From contig JASWJB010000017.1 in the NCBI GenBank assembly GCA_032433595.1, forward strand, positions 205,986 through 269,985: a DNA stretch of 64,000 bases. Reading direction: 5' to 3'. The position numbers were made by a program, and so were the translations under genes. The notes below the pieces were generated by a model that saw only the letters and a list, made by a program, of their open reading frames with translations, ran no database searches and was not told the DNA's origin. Below, piece by piece: positions 48,034 to 60,501 of this stretch (positions are counted from its first letter, which is position 1; each line of letters opens with the position of its first letter). This stretch comes from Conoideocrella luteorostrata (lineage: Eukaryota > Ascomycota > Sordariomycetes > Hypocreales > Clavicipitaceae).

Positions 48034-51000
48034 GTGCTGAGTCGGCCGGGTTTCCAGAGCCTAGTAGGCAGGCGGCTGGGTCAAGCGCCTGGGTGACTTC
48101 TGTTGGTGATGGTCATCCTAGTTGAGACTCGGACTGTTTCGCAAAGTGCTAGGAGCCAGCAACTTGGAGATGCTAAGTTAAGAAATGGAAGCTGGACGAA
48201 AGATGCTTTTGTGCATCTTGATATAGCAGAGAATGACGATCACAATTCCTTAGTAATAAAAGTTAGAAAACAGCAAAAAATTCTAGCATACTATTTAAAT
48301 ACCAAAATAAATAAACTATTGATAAAGAATTTTTTTAGGGGGCTATGGAATTAGCCTCAAGACTTTGTTGAAAAGCCCAAGCTCTAGAGTTGTCTGCAAC
48401 CTTGTGGAATCCGCTAACGTGCAAACGTAACATGGATTGCAACCGCAATATTTAGCAACCATCCCTAGGAAGAGTTAAGTAGAGCCAAAACATCGGAAGG
48501 ATTCAATATTATCATTCCAGCGACCGGGTATATCTGGTAAATTGGCATAGCCAGGATATTGGAAGTCAATGGATTCACCAAAGCAACGTCCTTCCCTATG
48601 ATGACAAAAGATTTAGAAACTGTGAAGCACAACTAAACAGTGACAGTAAATTTAATATGACTCGACTTACTTATAAAAGCGACAGAGTTCAGCCTCCTTG
48701 TCCGGTTGGAGGGAGGATACTTTGTCCCGTACTCCCCCGGGTAAATCGACTTGTAAATATTATTCAAGAGATTATTTCTTTGACTAAACCTAGTCTTGGG
48801 CTGAACATACCGCATTGATCAATAGGGGCTAGAACATGGACGCATGGAGGTCCAAAGTATGTCTGATCGCAAAAATAAACACCAGTCTGTGCCTCAACTG
48901 ATTGGCGTTGTTCCGCGCGCTTGGAACGGCAACAGCATTAACTGAGAGATATCCAGCGAGTATAAATTTTGCCGCCTTCATCTTGAAAGTATTTCGGTGC
49001 ACTGTAGTAGTGTAAGTAGTCTGCAGATGGAGAATAAAATTGAAATATTTTTGATAGCTGTGTACGTGTGATTAACTGATTTATAGTCTCTCTGTAGATC
49101 TATTAGCCCTGTTATTCTTCCTTCTTTATTGCATCCTGTGCCTTTGCCATCCCTTTGACTGCGGAGGGGCCTCAGTCAGGTCACGGGCTCCGCTTTCAAT
49201 GAGTGCAAACTCGACACGTCTGCTAGGGTAAAATTTGCGTGATTCCCACAGGGTATATAATGTAGCTCTTCGTACATTGGGCGAACAGACTCGACTTTTA
49301 TTATAGTGAGATTGGCACATAGTCAGAAGTACCCTATGGGCCATCAAGTCCCGATTAGCCTACGTCGTAATTCGTGACCTGCTTGAGGCCCCTCCGCAGT
49401 CAAAGGGATGGCGCGCCAAGACTACGCACGCCGAGACACGGCACGCTAAAACATGATGGCCCAGATCGAAATCTCATCTGCTGGCCACCGCCTAATTGGA
49501 GCTACATGAAAATTATCGTTGATTTACTCTTGTACGCAAATTAAGACCTTGGAGAGTATAACTATGATAAATATAGCGGTAGGTTAAATTCTCAAGTTCT
49601 TTAGCTTGTTTAAGATGAGGATAATTACAGTGAATTTATAGAATACATACATAAAACAACTAGCGACACTGCCTCACGATAATGCGCGATAACAATTACG
49701 AGGAAAGAACTTCTAGCCGAAACTTCCTGCAGCACCTGGGATTTCAAGACAAATACGTCTACGTTCCACACTGACAGGCTCTCTGCAACTTCATCCCATA
49801 CCCGCAGATACTGTCGTGCCAGTTTAGTTGCTTTTGGTGTTGACACTATGCAGGCAGGTCTCAGTTATGCAAGAATGCCAGTGACACATCGAAAATGTAG
49901 CACCGCTTGCCCATGATCAAACATCTGGCCCATTGAAGCATCTCTAGTTGTTGTTTGTGACCAATGTGCAGGCCACAGCTTTAGCCTTGCACCTGCTCCA
50001 CTAAATGAGTGACTGATCGAATTAATCCTCTGCGATTTGGTCCTTTAACATACTGGCTCACAAGAGACCGAGACAGGACTACGTCATGCCGATCGCGTAG
50101 ATACTGTAATAATTCTCAGTGTTTCAACAACTTTGTCTTTGCGGGATGTTGCACTGTACGGGTTGCCTTCAAGTGGGAAAAGCTTAGCGATGTGTGAGCG
50201 GTATATGGCTTAGCGCCGCAATTGACTTCGACATGTCATTGCACGCCTATATGATCTTCTAGTAATGCTTGTTCCCAAGAGAGCCACAAAATAGAGCGAA
50301 AGAGAGGACACACATATTAGTTATAACATAACAACATATTGTGGACGGATTTCCTACGTACTTGTTAGTCGTAGTAAAGCCTCCTAGAAAAGGCTTTCTT
50401 ATTCTTTTGCTTTTTTCTCTTGTTCTTAAGATTATAGACTCTTTGGTACACAGGCCAAATCAATCAGCATTGTATTAAGGAAAAAGTCGGTGACCGAAGA
50501 CGTATAACTAACAAGTGAATCATGGGCGAGCGGTGGGGCAATAGAATGCATGGATGGGGTTGATACAAACAAACTAACAGTAAGCCCACCCACCCCTGAT
50601 CTCGGTCTATCTCGGCACTTTAACGTGCAAGACAATACCACTTAGTCAAAGGCGGTTGTTCTTGAAATTAAAGTTTCCTTAGGTAATTCCTTTACCATGT
50701 TGCGCATGGCTGTATGACCTTCACCGGTATTTTTATCCGAGAAAAATCATTTCGATAGGAAACATCTTCACATTGGGTAACAGAAGATTGTATAGTGTTA
50801 TCGCTTGCTGTCTCACTTCTTCAGCTTGGCGGGGCAAATCCATGTATGATGCCCATTCTATTGACACAGGAGCTCACGCTTTGCGTCACCTGAACTGTTT
50901 AAACCACTACTGGTCGTGAACCAAGACATTTCTGAGTCAAATCAATCTCCGATAATTCAATTGTAAATTGCGGAGAGAAGAGATAAAATTCTTTTTCTAC

Positions 51001-52267
51001 TAAAAACAAAGCTAGTAGGAAAAGAAGAAGCAGGCTTTGCTCTCAACAGATTCACCAGCTAGCCGTAATAGAGACCAATCACTGTAAGGGAATCGCTACA
51101 AGAATTGATATGTGTGCTACACCTTACGTGTGCTACACTTTTCATAGGTCCAAAAGTCGCCCAACCCGTTGATTCATCCACAGAAAGACTGTGTAACCAA
51201 CGAGCTACTTCGTGCCTTAACAGCGGGCCAATTGACCAACTGCATTACATCTTTTCCACTTAGAATGCTCGTTCAGTGTCTAATTGGCACCAATCTCGTG
51301 ATCTTATAATAAATTAATTGCGACTAGGTTCTTCCTCTGGGTATTATTAAGTCATGGTCTGACCACAATACCATCATTCTGCGTCTCAGCGGAGCAGAAT
51401 AAGTAAGTCATGTTCTTTAGCATTCCTCCAAGTTCCCCTGGTTTATTACACACGCTTATCCCTTCGTTCCGACAATCATGCTGTTCCACATCTACTTCTA
51501 TTAGAATCTGCGTCTTATAGTGCTTATTACTTTCCTTAGTCTAGTCCAGATAAGCAGTTATTTCTTCCTTGTTCCATTCCCTTGGTCCCGTTAGTGATGT
51601 ACAAAGAGGCATTATCCTTCTGTCATAAAAATACTTGTTTAATTACATATACTCAAATGGTTTACGTATTTAAATAGTTAGTATTATATAATAATAAGCA
51701 TTTAAATATAAAGTTAAAATCTCAAGGTGTTAATTTGCTTCACGAAGAAGGCATAGTTTCTTTTTATTCTGAGGAAAGCTACATTAACTATAAATACACT
51801 GTTCAAGGCTGACTAAAATCATCCTTCTCAAAGAAAATCTTTTCCCCATGTCACGACTGGGTTCTGATATAGCAGAGTGATGAACAAGATTCCTGATGTA
51901 CTCTTTACTTCGCAGCAGCAAGGTAGCTGTTGGAATCCTGCCGCAAAGCACACCGAGGAGCATGGAGCGAGTCACGTGGTCGCCATTCGGCCACCCTATT
52001 TATACGACGATATTAGGCTTCGTATCTTGACTTGTTTTCTTTTCTTAGAGAGGCAGACAGACTTATTGAATATATTGTATTTTGAGGCCAAGGATCTAGA
52101 TCGCTGCACAACACCCTGTGCAACCCACAACCGCCCATTCATGGTCTCACATTCTCTTGATGTTGGTTTATTTTGTTTCTTTGCCTGTATCACAAGAAGA
52201 TTAGAGACGGTTTGCTCTGCATTGTCAACCCGCCCATCTATATAAAAACTTGATCAAAATCGATGGA
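48034..52267. other. 4.2-kb AT-rich gene desert with a MITE-like element
   Basis: No intact gene is recognised on either strand. The region carries the 267-bp inverted-repeat element at 49146-49412, repeated GTGTGCTACAC units near 51115-51137, and long AT-rich stretches (51600-51760). Short frames show no family signal. Confidence 0.6.
49146..49412. mobile_element. 267-bp MITE-like element with 40-bp terminal inverted repeats
   Basis: The left terminus (49146-49185, starting GCCATCCCTTTGACTGCGG) and the inverted right terminus (49373-49412) agree at 38 of 40 positions. The interior is about 187 bp and has no credible transposase. Size and long TIRs fit a non-autonomous DNA transposon. I could not identify a target-site duplication in the flanks, so the exact ends or superfamily are uncertain. 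Confidence 0.8.
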
Positions 52268-54125
52268 CTATCCCTGTGCGGTCAAAAAGTCAAAGTCTGC
52301 ACCCTTATCTGCCTGCAAAACGGTTCTCTTGTACAAGCCGCGATAGCCTCTCTCCGTTGACATGGCATCGGTAGAAGCTCGTATTTGTCCCTGACGCTTC
52401 GCAATTTCTTCGTTAGATATGTCGACCTTCAATGTGCGGCGCTCGGCATCACATATGACAACATCTCCATCTTGCACGATACCCAAGACAGATGACGGAT
52501 CAGCCGACTCAGGGGAAACATGGAGGACAATAGTTCCGCCAGCTGTTCCGCTCATTCTGCCATCAGAAAGCCTTAGCATGTCTACCACGCCATGAGCGGC
52601 CAGCTTCTTCGGGATGGGAATCAAGCCAGCTTCGGGCATGCCTGGATTTCCTTTTGGTCCTATGCCCTGCAGAACCAGGACGCTGTCTGCCGTCACTGCC
52701 AATTCAGGATCGTCAATTCTGCGAGATAGATCTTCGGAGCTTTTGAAGACGACAGCTTTACCGGAGTGGTGTAGCAGGCGCCTGTCTTTTGAGGCGCTAG
52801 CCTTGATGATAGCTCCACGTGGCGCAAGGTTACCCCGAAGGACTATTAAAGACGAAGCTGGATATAGCGGCTCGTCGAGTGTTTGGATGCAGCTGAGATG
52901 ATGCGGGACTCGTAAAGGTACAGCTTTCGCCAACTCTTCACCGAGCGTCATACCGGAATACGTCATGGCGTCCAGGTGTAGTAGCGGCTTTAGTTCCCAG
53001 AGAAGTGAGAGCATGCCGCCCGAGTTGTGAAAGTCAGTCATGTAATTATCACCACTTGGTTTCAAGTCAACCAAAAGTGGCGTCTTTCTGCCGATTTCAT
53101 CAAAGGTGTCGAGGTTGATTGTATCCGCTACTTGTGGGTGCCGTCCAATAATGGCCATGAGATGGACGACAGCGTTCGTCGAACCACCGATGGCTTGTAA
53201 GACGGTGATTGCATTCAAAAATGACTCACGTTGTAATAGCCCCTGTGGTCTTAATGACTGATTTGTCGCTAATGTAACGGCGATACGGCCAGTTTCCTCG
53301 GCGACGCGCAATCGAGCAGAAGACACAGCTGGAGCCGAAGCGCCAGCGAAAGGCATGAGTCCAAGAGCCACAAGTATGCAGGCCATTGTACTTGCGGTGC
53401 CCATGACACCGCATGTACCTGCCGTGGGTGCAAGTTCATCATTGAGAGCAACAATGTCCTCCATGTCTAGGGCTCCGGCTCTGTACGAAGCCCAATTGTT
53501 TCTGCAATCCGTGCAGGCGCCGACACGGACTCCGCGATGACTACCTGGCATCATAGGACCCGTTACAAGGTGCATGGCCGGTTTATTTGCCGAAATTGCG
53601 CCCATGAGCTGAGCCGGAGTGGTTTTGTCACAGCCTAGAAGGAGGTCAACTCAGCGTCATCCGCACTCAAATGAACGGGCTCGACTTACCACCGATAAGG
53701 ATTATTGCATCACATGGCTGGGCTTTAATCATCTCTTCTGTGTCCATACTCATGAGGTTCCGAAGGAACATGCTTGTTGGCGATGAAAACGCTTCGTGGA
53801 TGCTGATTGTGGGGAAGTCGATGGCCAAGCCGCCGTGAAGCTGCACTCCGCGCTTTACAGCGTCAAGGAGTTGCGGCATATTGGCGTGGCAGGGATTGAA
53901 ACTTGAATACGTGTTGATGACGCCGATGATTGGGCGAGAGAGAGCATCTTCGCTGTATCCCAGGGCTTTGATGAACACTTTGCGCAGAAAAAGTGAAAAG
54001 TGAGCATCACCGTATGAAGTGAGTCCTTGGCGCAATCCAGTTGCGGATTGTATTGGCGTCGAAATGTCGTAGTCGGAAAGGGACATCTCATGTGTTTCTA
54101 TCGGCTTCTCCTTTCTGTTCTCCAT
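52268..54125 (-). CDS. IlvD/Edd-family dehydratase, probably sugar-acid (pentonate-type)
   Basis: Two minus-strand exons (54125-53690 and 53634-52268) give 600 residues; the intron is 55 bp (GTAAGT...CTAG). The iron-sulfur ligands expected for the family are Cys79 (NPCHAN), Cys147 (GGCDKTTPA) and Cys220 (GTCGVMGTAST). The block GLTSYGDAHFSLFLRK and the ACTDCRNNWASYRAG region resemble arabonate/xylonate dehydratases more than mitochondrial dihydroxy-acid dehydratase Ilv3, and no transit peptide is seen. The reaction would be dehydration of an aldonic acid to a 2-keto-3-deoxy acid in the cytosol. It is transcribed away from an SDR across a 335-bp shared promoter, which fits a catabolic pair. 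Substrate assignment is inference. Confidence 0.87.
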
Positions 54126-54460
54126 TGTAGCGAGGAATGAAATAGTTCTTCACGAGTGTGCCTAGTTTATTTTGTGCAAGAGTGACTCTGAGATCGTGGT
54201 GGAGGCGAATACATCCGGTTTAAGTCCCTAAATCGATCGGACGAACAACATGAGGTGGCGCCGCCAAGGGAAGCGGGTAAATCCCGCTCAAGGAATATTC
54301 CCGCTGGTGTTTGTACCAATTCAGGACGCCGTTGCGGAGTTGCGCCGTTAGCGTACCCTCTTTTTGTCGGGCAAAATCCACAACATTTACCATACCCGCC
54401 GGTATTTCAGTCGCCTTCTCCCCCCACCGATATTACAACATCTTTAACACCCTTTTGGAA
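54126..54460. promoter_or_regulatory. shared divergent promoter of dehydratase and SDR
   Basis: The two start codons face away from each other with 335 bp between them, too short for separate long promoters. The region includes CTCC/CCCC-rich blocks (near 54418-54427) and GCGGG/CCCGC elements (54272-54304). No specific operator can be named. The arrangement suggests co-regulation. Confidence 0.55.
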
Positions 54461-55270
54461 ATGCACAATTTAAAAGGCAAAGTGGCTGTGGTGATTGGTC
54501 TTGGCCAAACCGGAGATGAGGGATGGGGCATTGGTGCTGCTTGCGCAGTCACACTGGCTCGACAAGGCGCCATCATTTTCGGCGGCAACAGAACTATTGC
54601 GTCGACTGCCAAGACCAAGGATACAATCGACGGCGAAGGAGGACAATGTGATGTCATGGCTACTGATGCTACGTCTTCGGAGTCAGTCAAGGCGTTGGTC
54701 GAAGCCTGTCTTGCTAAGCATGGGCACATCGATATTCTCGTTGCAAATGTTGGACAGTCACAGCCGGGCTGCCCGGCCACAATGTCGGAAGAAACTTGGG
54801 ACAGCCAGATTGATATCAACCTGAAGAGCGTGTATCTGGCTTGCCATCATGTACTTCCCATTATGGAAAAGCAGCCGACCGGCGGTTCAATCGTATGTGT
54901 TGCGAGTATCGCAGGGATGCGGTACATTGGGAAACCACAGATTGCGTACAATACCGCAAAAGCGGCTATTATGCAGTTTGTCAAGGCCACGGCAGTCATG
55001 TACGCTCAAAAAGGCGTGAGATTGAATACGGTGGTGCCCGGTCTGATGGAGACACCATACACGAGAAGTCTATCCGCGCGGTTTCCTACGGCGGGAGGGT
55101 ATGAAGAGTTCAAGAAGATGAGAGATAGCCAAGTGCCAATGGGGAGAATGGGCGATGCGTGGGACGTTGCAAATGCGGCTTTGTTTCTAGTGTCAGACGA
55201 GGCCAGATATATCACTGGGCAGAAACTCGTGGTGGATGGCGGTATCACCTCCTCGACAGGGCGTACCTAG
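54461..55270 (+). CDS. short-chain dehydrogenase/reductase paired with the dehydratase
   Basis: A single exon encodes 269 residues. The cofactor loop is an expanded form, GLGQTGDEGWGIGAA, as in SDRs carrying a GWGxGxA signature. Catalytic residues are Ser149, Tyr163 and Lys167 (YNTAK). The usual NNAG is replaced by ANVG at about 95-98. The C-terminus TGQKLVVDGGITSS is typical. Next to a sugar-acid dehydratase, it could oxidise an aldose/lactone precursor or a 2-keto-3-deoxy acid, as SDRs do in oxidative fucose, rhamnose and arabinose routes; this is inference from context. A longer start at 54311 would add 50 residues without a clear targeting pattern, so the internal ATG was preferred. Confidence 0.88.
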   Translation: MHNLKGKVAVVIGLGQTGDEGWGIGAACAVTLARQGAIIFGGNRTIASTAKTKDTIDGEGGQCDVMATDATSSESVKALVEACLAKHGHIDILVANVGQSQPGCPATMSEETWDSQIDINLKSVYLACHHVLPIMEKQPTGGSIVCVASIAGMRYIGKPQIAYNTAKAAIMQFVKATAVMYAQKGVRLNTVVPGLMETPYTRSLSARFPTAGGYEEFKKMRDSQVPMGRMGDAWDVANAALFLVSDEARYITGQKLVVDGGITSSTGRT

Positions 55271-56711
55271 TGCAGGTAAACAAAAACGATCTTGTAACGT
55301 TATTATTTATTGAAAAAGAAGCAAATAAAGGAATAGTCGTCATCCCGAAAGTTTCGTGGCATGTGAGAGATGCATTGAGTTGAAGGAAAACAGCCAGCTG
55401 TGAATCTTCAATAGTTGCCTGAACGATGAATAAAGCTTGGGAGTATTAGTAAAAACATTCTACTGGAAAGCCAGCAACAAACATGCCACAATGCGAAATA
55501 ATTTTGACGGCGCCACGGGCTGGAGGAATGAGATTCGCAAGCAAAAAGAGGTCCGAAATGTCGTGATAAATCTGTAGTGGCTAATGCTATAGTAGAAATT
55601 ACAGCAAGTGATAGTATCAGCTAGATAAGTCTGTTGATTGCTTTGTGCCAGTGCATTTGCCATCTCAATTAGCGGGACAGGGTCGAGATGTCAAGCCGGG
55701 GCTGATCCTGGTGAATCCAAGTAGATAGCCCACTGATCCACTTCCCCAGCCGGCGGGCGTGTGTGATTGGCGCGGTAGTGAGGCAAAGAAGGACTGTGTG
55801 TGCTTCTCCGCAAAGGTTGATCGGAGCATACGGTCCTAGATCGAACTTATCAAGGCTGACCTAACCAAGGGCTTTGCATTATCACCCGAGGAAGAAATGT
55901 GACCTCGTGTACTTGTCACATAGCCCTCGCCATGCTTCGCCACCTGATAACCGCCGCCCACCAGTCTGCACCGGCCTTAACATATCATCCTTGGCTTATA
56001 ATATATTTGTATGTGTTGTAACTATAGTGAAAACGATGCAAAAACCACACCACTCTCCCCTTCCTTCTTCCATCTCTAACATGCTTTCAGTGCGGGCCTC
56101 CGTGCTACACGGAAGCCTTCAATAGCATTGTCTTGTCGTATTGCGTCGCTATAATTGGGCCAAATAATGACGATACTGATGTCGTTAATATATACGATAC
56201 GTGGTTTGTTGAGTAGCGCAGTTTTGGTGGGGACCTGCATGTCCTTTTCTATCAATAGCAAATTGCAAAGCGCAGCATCCGTAAAGAGCGGCATGCGTAT
56301 CAATTTGAAACGAATAGCAGCCCTATTATTTACCTCATAAGCCTTCCGGGTCATCACTTTGGTCGAAAACCGGGCCGACGACTCCGTAAGGTAGCAGTCT
56401 ACGGAGTACTCTCACCCGACATGTAGGTCAGACAGATGACCCGAAAAACTGGAGACGTTGGCAGCTACAGGATGTTGTAGCTCCATTAGTTGACTTTCTA
56501 AAGTAGGATTCTAGCGAAGATCTCGACTTCTGTCTATACAACTCTAGCCTATGTTGCATTGATTTTTGGACTCATGCCTATTCTGGTCCATCATGTGACT
56601 TTATTTCTTTATATATATTAATATGGGGTAGAAGAAGGAAAAATATTATTAACTATCCTTGACAATCTTTTAGTATCGCGACAAAAATTACAGAAATTTT
56701 CTCCGTATAGA
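55271..56711. other. intergenic region
   Basis: No gene recognised. A CTACGGAGTACTC half-palindrome lies near 56399. The stretch probably holds the promoter of the GH32 gene; a TATATATTAATA segment near 56611 lies about 100 bp before its start codon. Confidence 0.5.
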
Positions 56712-58554
56712 ATGTCAAACATGCATTTCATAAGCAGAATTCTTCCAATACTGCTGCTACAAACCCTGCAATCTACAGTTGGCTGCATTGTATCGGATAC
56801 TAGTTCTGTGAACCTTCTCACGACTTTGGCTCCAACAAACGGTCCGTCTATCGAGACAAACATTTCGCCTGGCATTTTAGTAACTGGAGATTATCGCGGG
56901 CGTTTTCGACCCCAAGTTCATTTCTCACCTCCTCAAAACTTTATGAACGACCCGTGTGGCGTGTTTCGAGATGAGAGTGGTACATGGCACTTGTATTATC
57001 AATATAACCCGACAGGAATTGTGTTTGGAAATCAGCATTGGGGTCATGCAACCTCGAAAGACTTGTACCACTGGAGTAATCAACCTGTTGCATTGATTCC
57101 CCCGGGTAAAAACCTGGCCCTCTACTCCGGAAGCGCAGTGGTAGACAAGAACAACACCTCTGGACTTTTTCCCAACCAGACTAATGGTGTCGTGGCGATA
57201 TACGTAAGTAAGCTATGAGATTTTGCAATGTGCAGTACTCAATGGGTACGAATCTCTATGCAGTGGCTGACCCTTTCTCAAGACACTATCCGAAACTTTG
57301 GCTGATGGGAGTGCGGGTCCCCAAACACAAGCCCTAGCTTACTCTCGCGATGGGGGCTTCAACTTCACACACTATGAGCATAATCCAATTATCGACATTA
57401 ATTCCCAGCATTTTCGTGATCCAAAAGTTATGTATTATCAAGACCACTGGGTGATCCTCATCGCTTATTCTCGGGAGTTCACTGTAGGGATATTTACCTC
57501 AACAAATCTAATCAACTGGACTCACGCGAGTAATTTCTCTCACCACGGCTTTGAGGGATTTCAATGGGAATGCCCCAACCTAGTACGTATGGGACACTAC
57601 AATGATGAGGGCCAGAAGCAAGGTGACGCCTGGGTAATGTTTTTAAGCATTCACCCCGGCGCTCCGTTTGGAGGAACCATTACGCAATATTACCCGGGAA
57701 ACTTTAATGGCACACATTTCGAAGCTGCGGACTCTATTGCACGAGTTGTGGATTCCGGGAAAGACTATTACGCTATGCAGTTCTTTAATGGAGTTCCTAG
57801 CAATGAAGACCCAGTTTCGATAGCCTGGGCTTCTAACTGGCTATATGCACAGAATGTGCCGACCAATCAGGAAAATTGGCAAGGTACAATGACCCTTCCC
57901 CGCCAACACTTCGTAACCAAAACAACAGATATTGGTTGGAAGCTAGTCAGCAAGCCTTACAACCTGCAGCATGTCATGGGAGAGACCGTGTCATTCCAAC
58001 AGAACCTTAATAACCGGATATTAGCCATTGATTTTTCCAATGTAGATTCGAATGCTGTTTACTGGGAAGTCAATGTAACTGGCGTACCAGAGAGAGATAA
58101 AATATCAACACCAATGTCATTGAATTTTACCTTTCTTAATCCTAACACTGCCGAATATGTCCGTGCAGGGTATCACTTTGGCGGCCATCTCTCCCGCGAC
58201 TTCGCGGGTGATACTCCTTTTTTTCTCGACAGAGGAGGTGCGAGGGGCTTCGACAGTGTCTTTTTTACGGACAAATTCTCCATCACCAGCACGCACAACA
58301 AGAATGAGTGGTCTGTGAGCGGTGTGTTGGATCGCTCAATCATTGAGGTTTTTCTTAACGGCGGCATAGATAGTGCGACGATAACTTACTTCACTTTGGA
58401 GCCACTGACAGTTATGCTACTCAGCACACCTGATATGCCACAATTTATGCGTGTCAGCATGCGTCTGGTTGGTCTCAAAAGCAGTTGGGAGAGTTCAACT
58501 AGCCCAGGTGGTCCGGTCCACGGCAGTCAATCAGAAATAACCTTGGGACACTAA
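56712..58554 (+). CDS. secreted GH32 beta-fructofuranosidase (invertase/inulinase type)
   Basis: Two exons (56712-57203 and 57283-58554) give 587 residues. A signal peptide ([20 protein letters not shown]) precedes the five-bladed propeller domain. Catalytic triad motifs are FMNDPCG (nucleophile Asp80), FRDPK (transition-state stabiliser Asp210) and WECPN (acid/base Glu260). The C-terminal beta-sandwich contains [12 protein letters not shown]. Numerous N-glycosylation sites fit secretion. The enzyme releases fructose from sucrose or fructans outside the cell. The intron donor is GTAAGT; the acceptor that keeps the frame is CTCAAG, because the upstream CAG at 57261-57263 leads to a stop 14 codons later. 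The joined sequence [12 protein letters not shown] suits the family. A Cys replaces Asn in the more common NDPNG. Confidence 0.9.
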
Positions 58555-59151
58555 GAAATGAATTAGATAGATTTTAGGACTCGTACACGTAACAGATATC
58601 TTATCAACTAAAAATCCAACTTAATGGAGTAGACTGAACCTTAATAAGAGAGTTCGTAATGTCAGGAAAACATGGCTTCTGAACATCCATATCATATCCT
58701 ATCCTCATCTCCTTGTTGAAGCGCTGCCTTGCCTTTCATTATTCCAAAATATGATGAGTTTGGCTTGAAATATCCGGAAAGAAGAGTTGAGCTCACTCAC
58801 GTGAACAATCGTCTGGATCGTCCGTTTTTGGAGTACGCATCTTTCATCAAGGCCACCTAGCTATCACTTTCCTTACTATCATGCATCCGGCAATTGCAAG
58901 TAACGCACGGTATTGTAGAAGCCTGTAATTACTGAGGGCAATTCATTAGAGCTGATCATTATAGGTTTCTTGACCAATGGGTTTCCCCACTCTTATGGCA
59001 GTGTACGTACCGCGGATTGGCCCTGGATTCATCTCTGTTGAACCTTCGTTGATGTTGGTGATTCCCCAACTCTAGGGCCTGGCGCCATCCTTGACACAAC
59101 CAACAATCATACGCTATTTTAGCTGCGGGGTGTGGGTAGACTAGGAAGTAA
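58555..59151. other. intergenic region
   Basis: No gene is recognised. It is the 3' flank of the GH32 gene and the upstream flank of the decayed phosphoesterase. Confidence 0.5.
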
Positions 59152-59469
59152 GTGGTGGAAGCAGATTTACGACACCCTCCGCAGAAGTGTTACTCAGTCA
59201 TATGGCTTCTGTGCTTGATCGAAAGGAAACGATGGGGGACGGTTCCCAAGACTTGCAACTACATCGTACAACATGTCGTGCCTGTCAATTTTGTTCTGGC
59301 ACACACGAAGCACTCCAACATCCTCATGGCCGAGTTGGAAATGCTTTGTGAAATATCTTCTGCACCACAGCCTCTTACTAGCATCAAAATCTGTGGGCAA
59401 CGAAAGCGCAGGGTTGCTGCCCTCCTCAAAGCGCATCAAGTCAACACCTGCTCAGCGCCGCCAACGACA

Positions 59470-60350
59470 ACGCAAAAAACATCTTCCATTCGCATCGTCC
59501 GTATTTCCAACACACACAACAAGCAGCCGGCGTTGTCCTTGGGAGATATTTTAATCCATGCCGGCGACCTGACAGAAAACGGATCATTTGAGGAGATGCA
59601 GAATGGCCTGACGTGGCTTTCATCGCAGCCGCATAGATATAAATTATTTGTTGCGGGCAATCATGACATCCTACTAGACGATGTGTTCCTTGAAATCATC
59701 CTGAACGACGCTATGGGGAGAGGAAAACGAAGCAAAACCTAGACTGGGGAAGTGTAATCTACCTGCAAGATTCGTTTGTGACCCTCAAGATCCCCATGAG
59801 CAAGCAAAGGTAAGAAAGAAGCATATATATAGATGGACTTGTTGAAGGGCAGCCCGGCATAAGAAGCATCACAATTATTGGCAGTCCATGAACGCCTCGG
59901 TATGGAATCTCGGTTCTCCAATACCACCCTAATAATTCTCAACACTGGGAGGATACTTTCGCCTCCCTGGATAAGAGGCCACATATTGTCGTTACCCATG
60001 GCCCGCCGCACCTTCGCCTCGATAGACGCGACTTCCACCGTGCCGGGTATCTATACCTAGTAGAGGAACTTTACCGCATCCGACCTTGCCTTAACGTGTT
60101 TGGCCACAGCAATGCGTCGTATGGGCGTGAGGATGTAATACTGGATGGCGTACAGCGAACATATGAAGAGGTGATGACGGGGTGGGCAGGTTGGGGTGGT
60201 ATCGTATGGATGTGTACCATGGTGTTGTGGTTCAGAGTGAAGCATATTTTCAGAGAACCGGAGGTGGATAAGGTAACTTCTGTCAACGCTGCCGTGGTTG
60301 GGGGTCCTCATAATGAGCTGCGAAATGCTCCAATTACCATCCATCTCTAG
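59470..60350 (+). pseudogene. decayed calcineurin-like metallophosphoesterase
   Basis: Similarity starts near TTTQKTSSIRIV and ends at NELRNAPITIHL. The first metal motif reads RISNTHN, with Asn (codon 59509-59511) where the family has Asp. GDILIHAGDLTENGSF and FVAGNHD are intact. The frame then fails near 59735-59745 and resumes one register away as DWGSVIYLQDSF. An intron (59810-59863, AAG acceptor) follows, and the next exon has TGA at 59889-59891 exactly where Trp is expected (GSP-stop-TPRYG). Later HIVVTHGPP is intact, but the usual GHxH is GHSN (Asn at 60111). Four independent lesions, two at metal ligands, indicate a pseudogene rather than sequencing error. The frame is open upstream to 59152 without family signal. 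Confidence 0.82.
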
Positions 60351-60501
60351 TCTGCTGTATTAGTTAGTATGCCTCATATTTCTTGCATTTCAATCTGCCC
60401 AAGACGCATAGTTCACAGACGTTGCCTGCGCTGTGAGAGGCAGGATCGAGGCCCAGGACAGATATTAGGCTTGAAAATTAGCGCTAGACGGTTGATCATA
60501 T

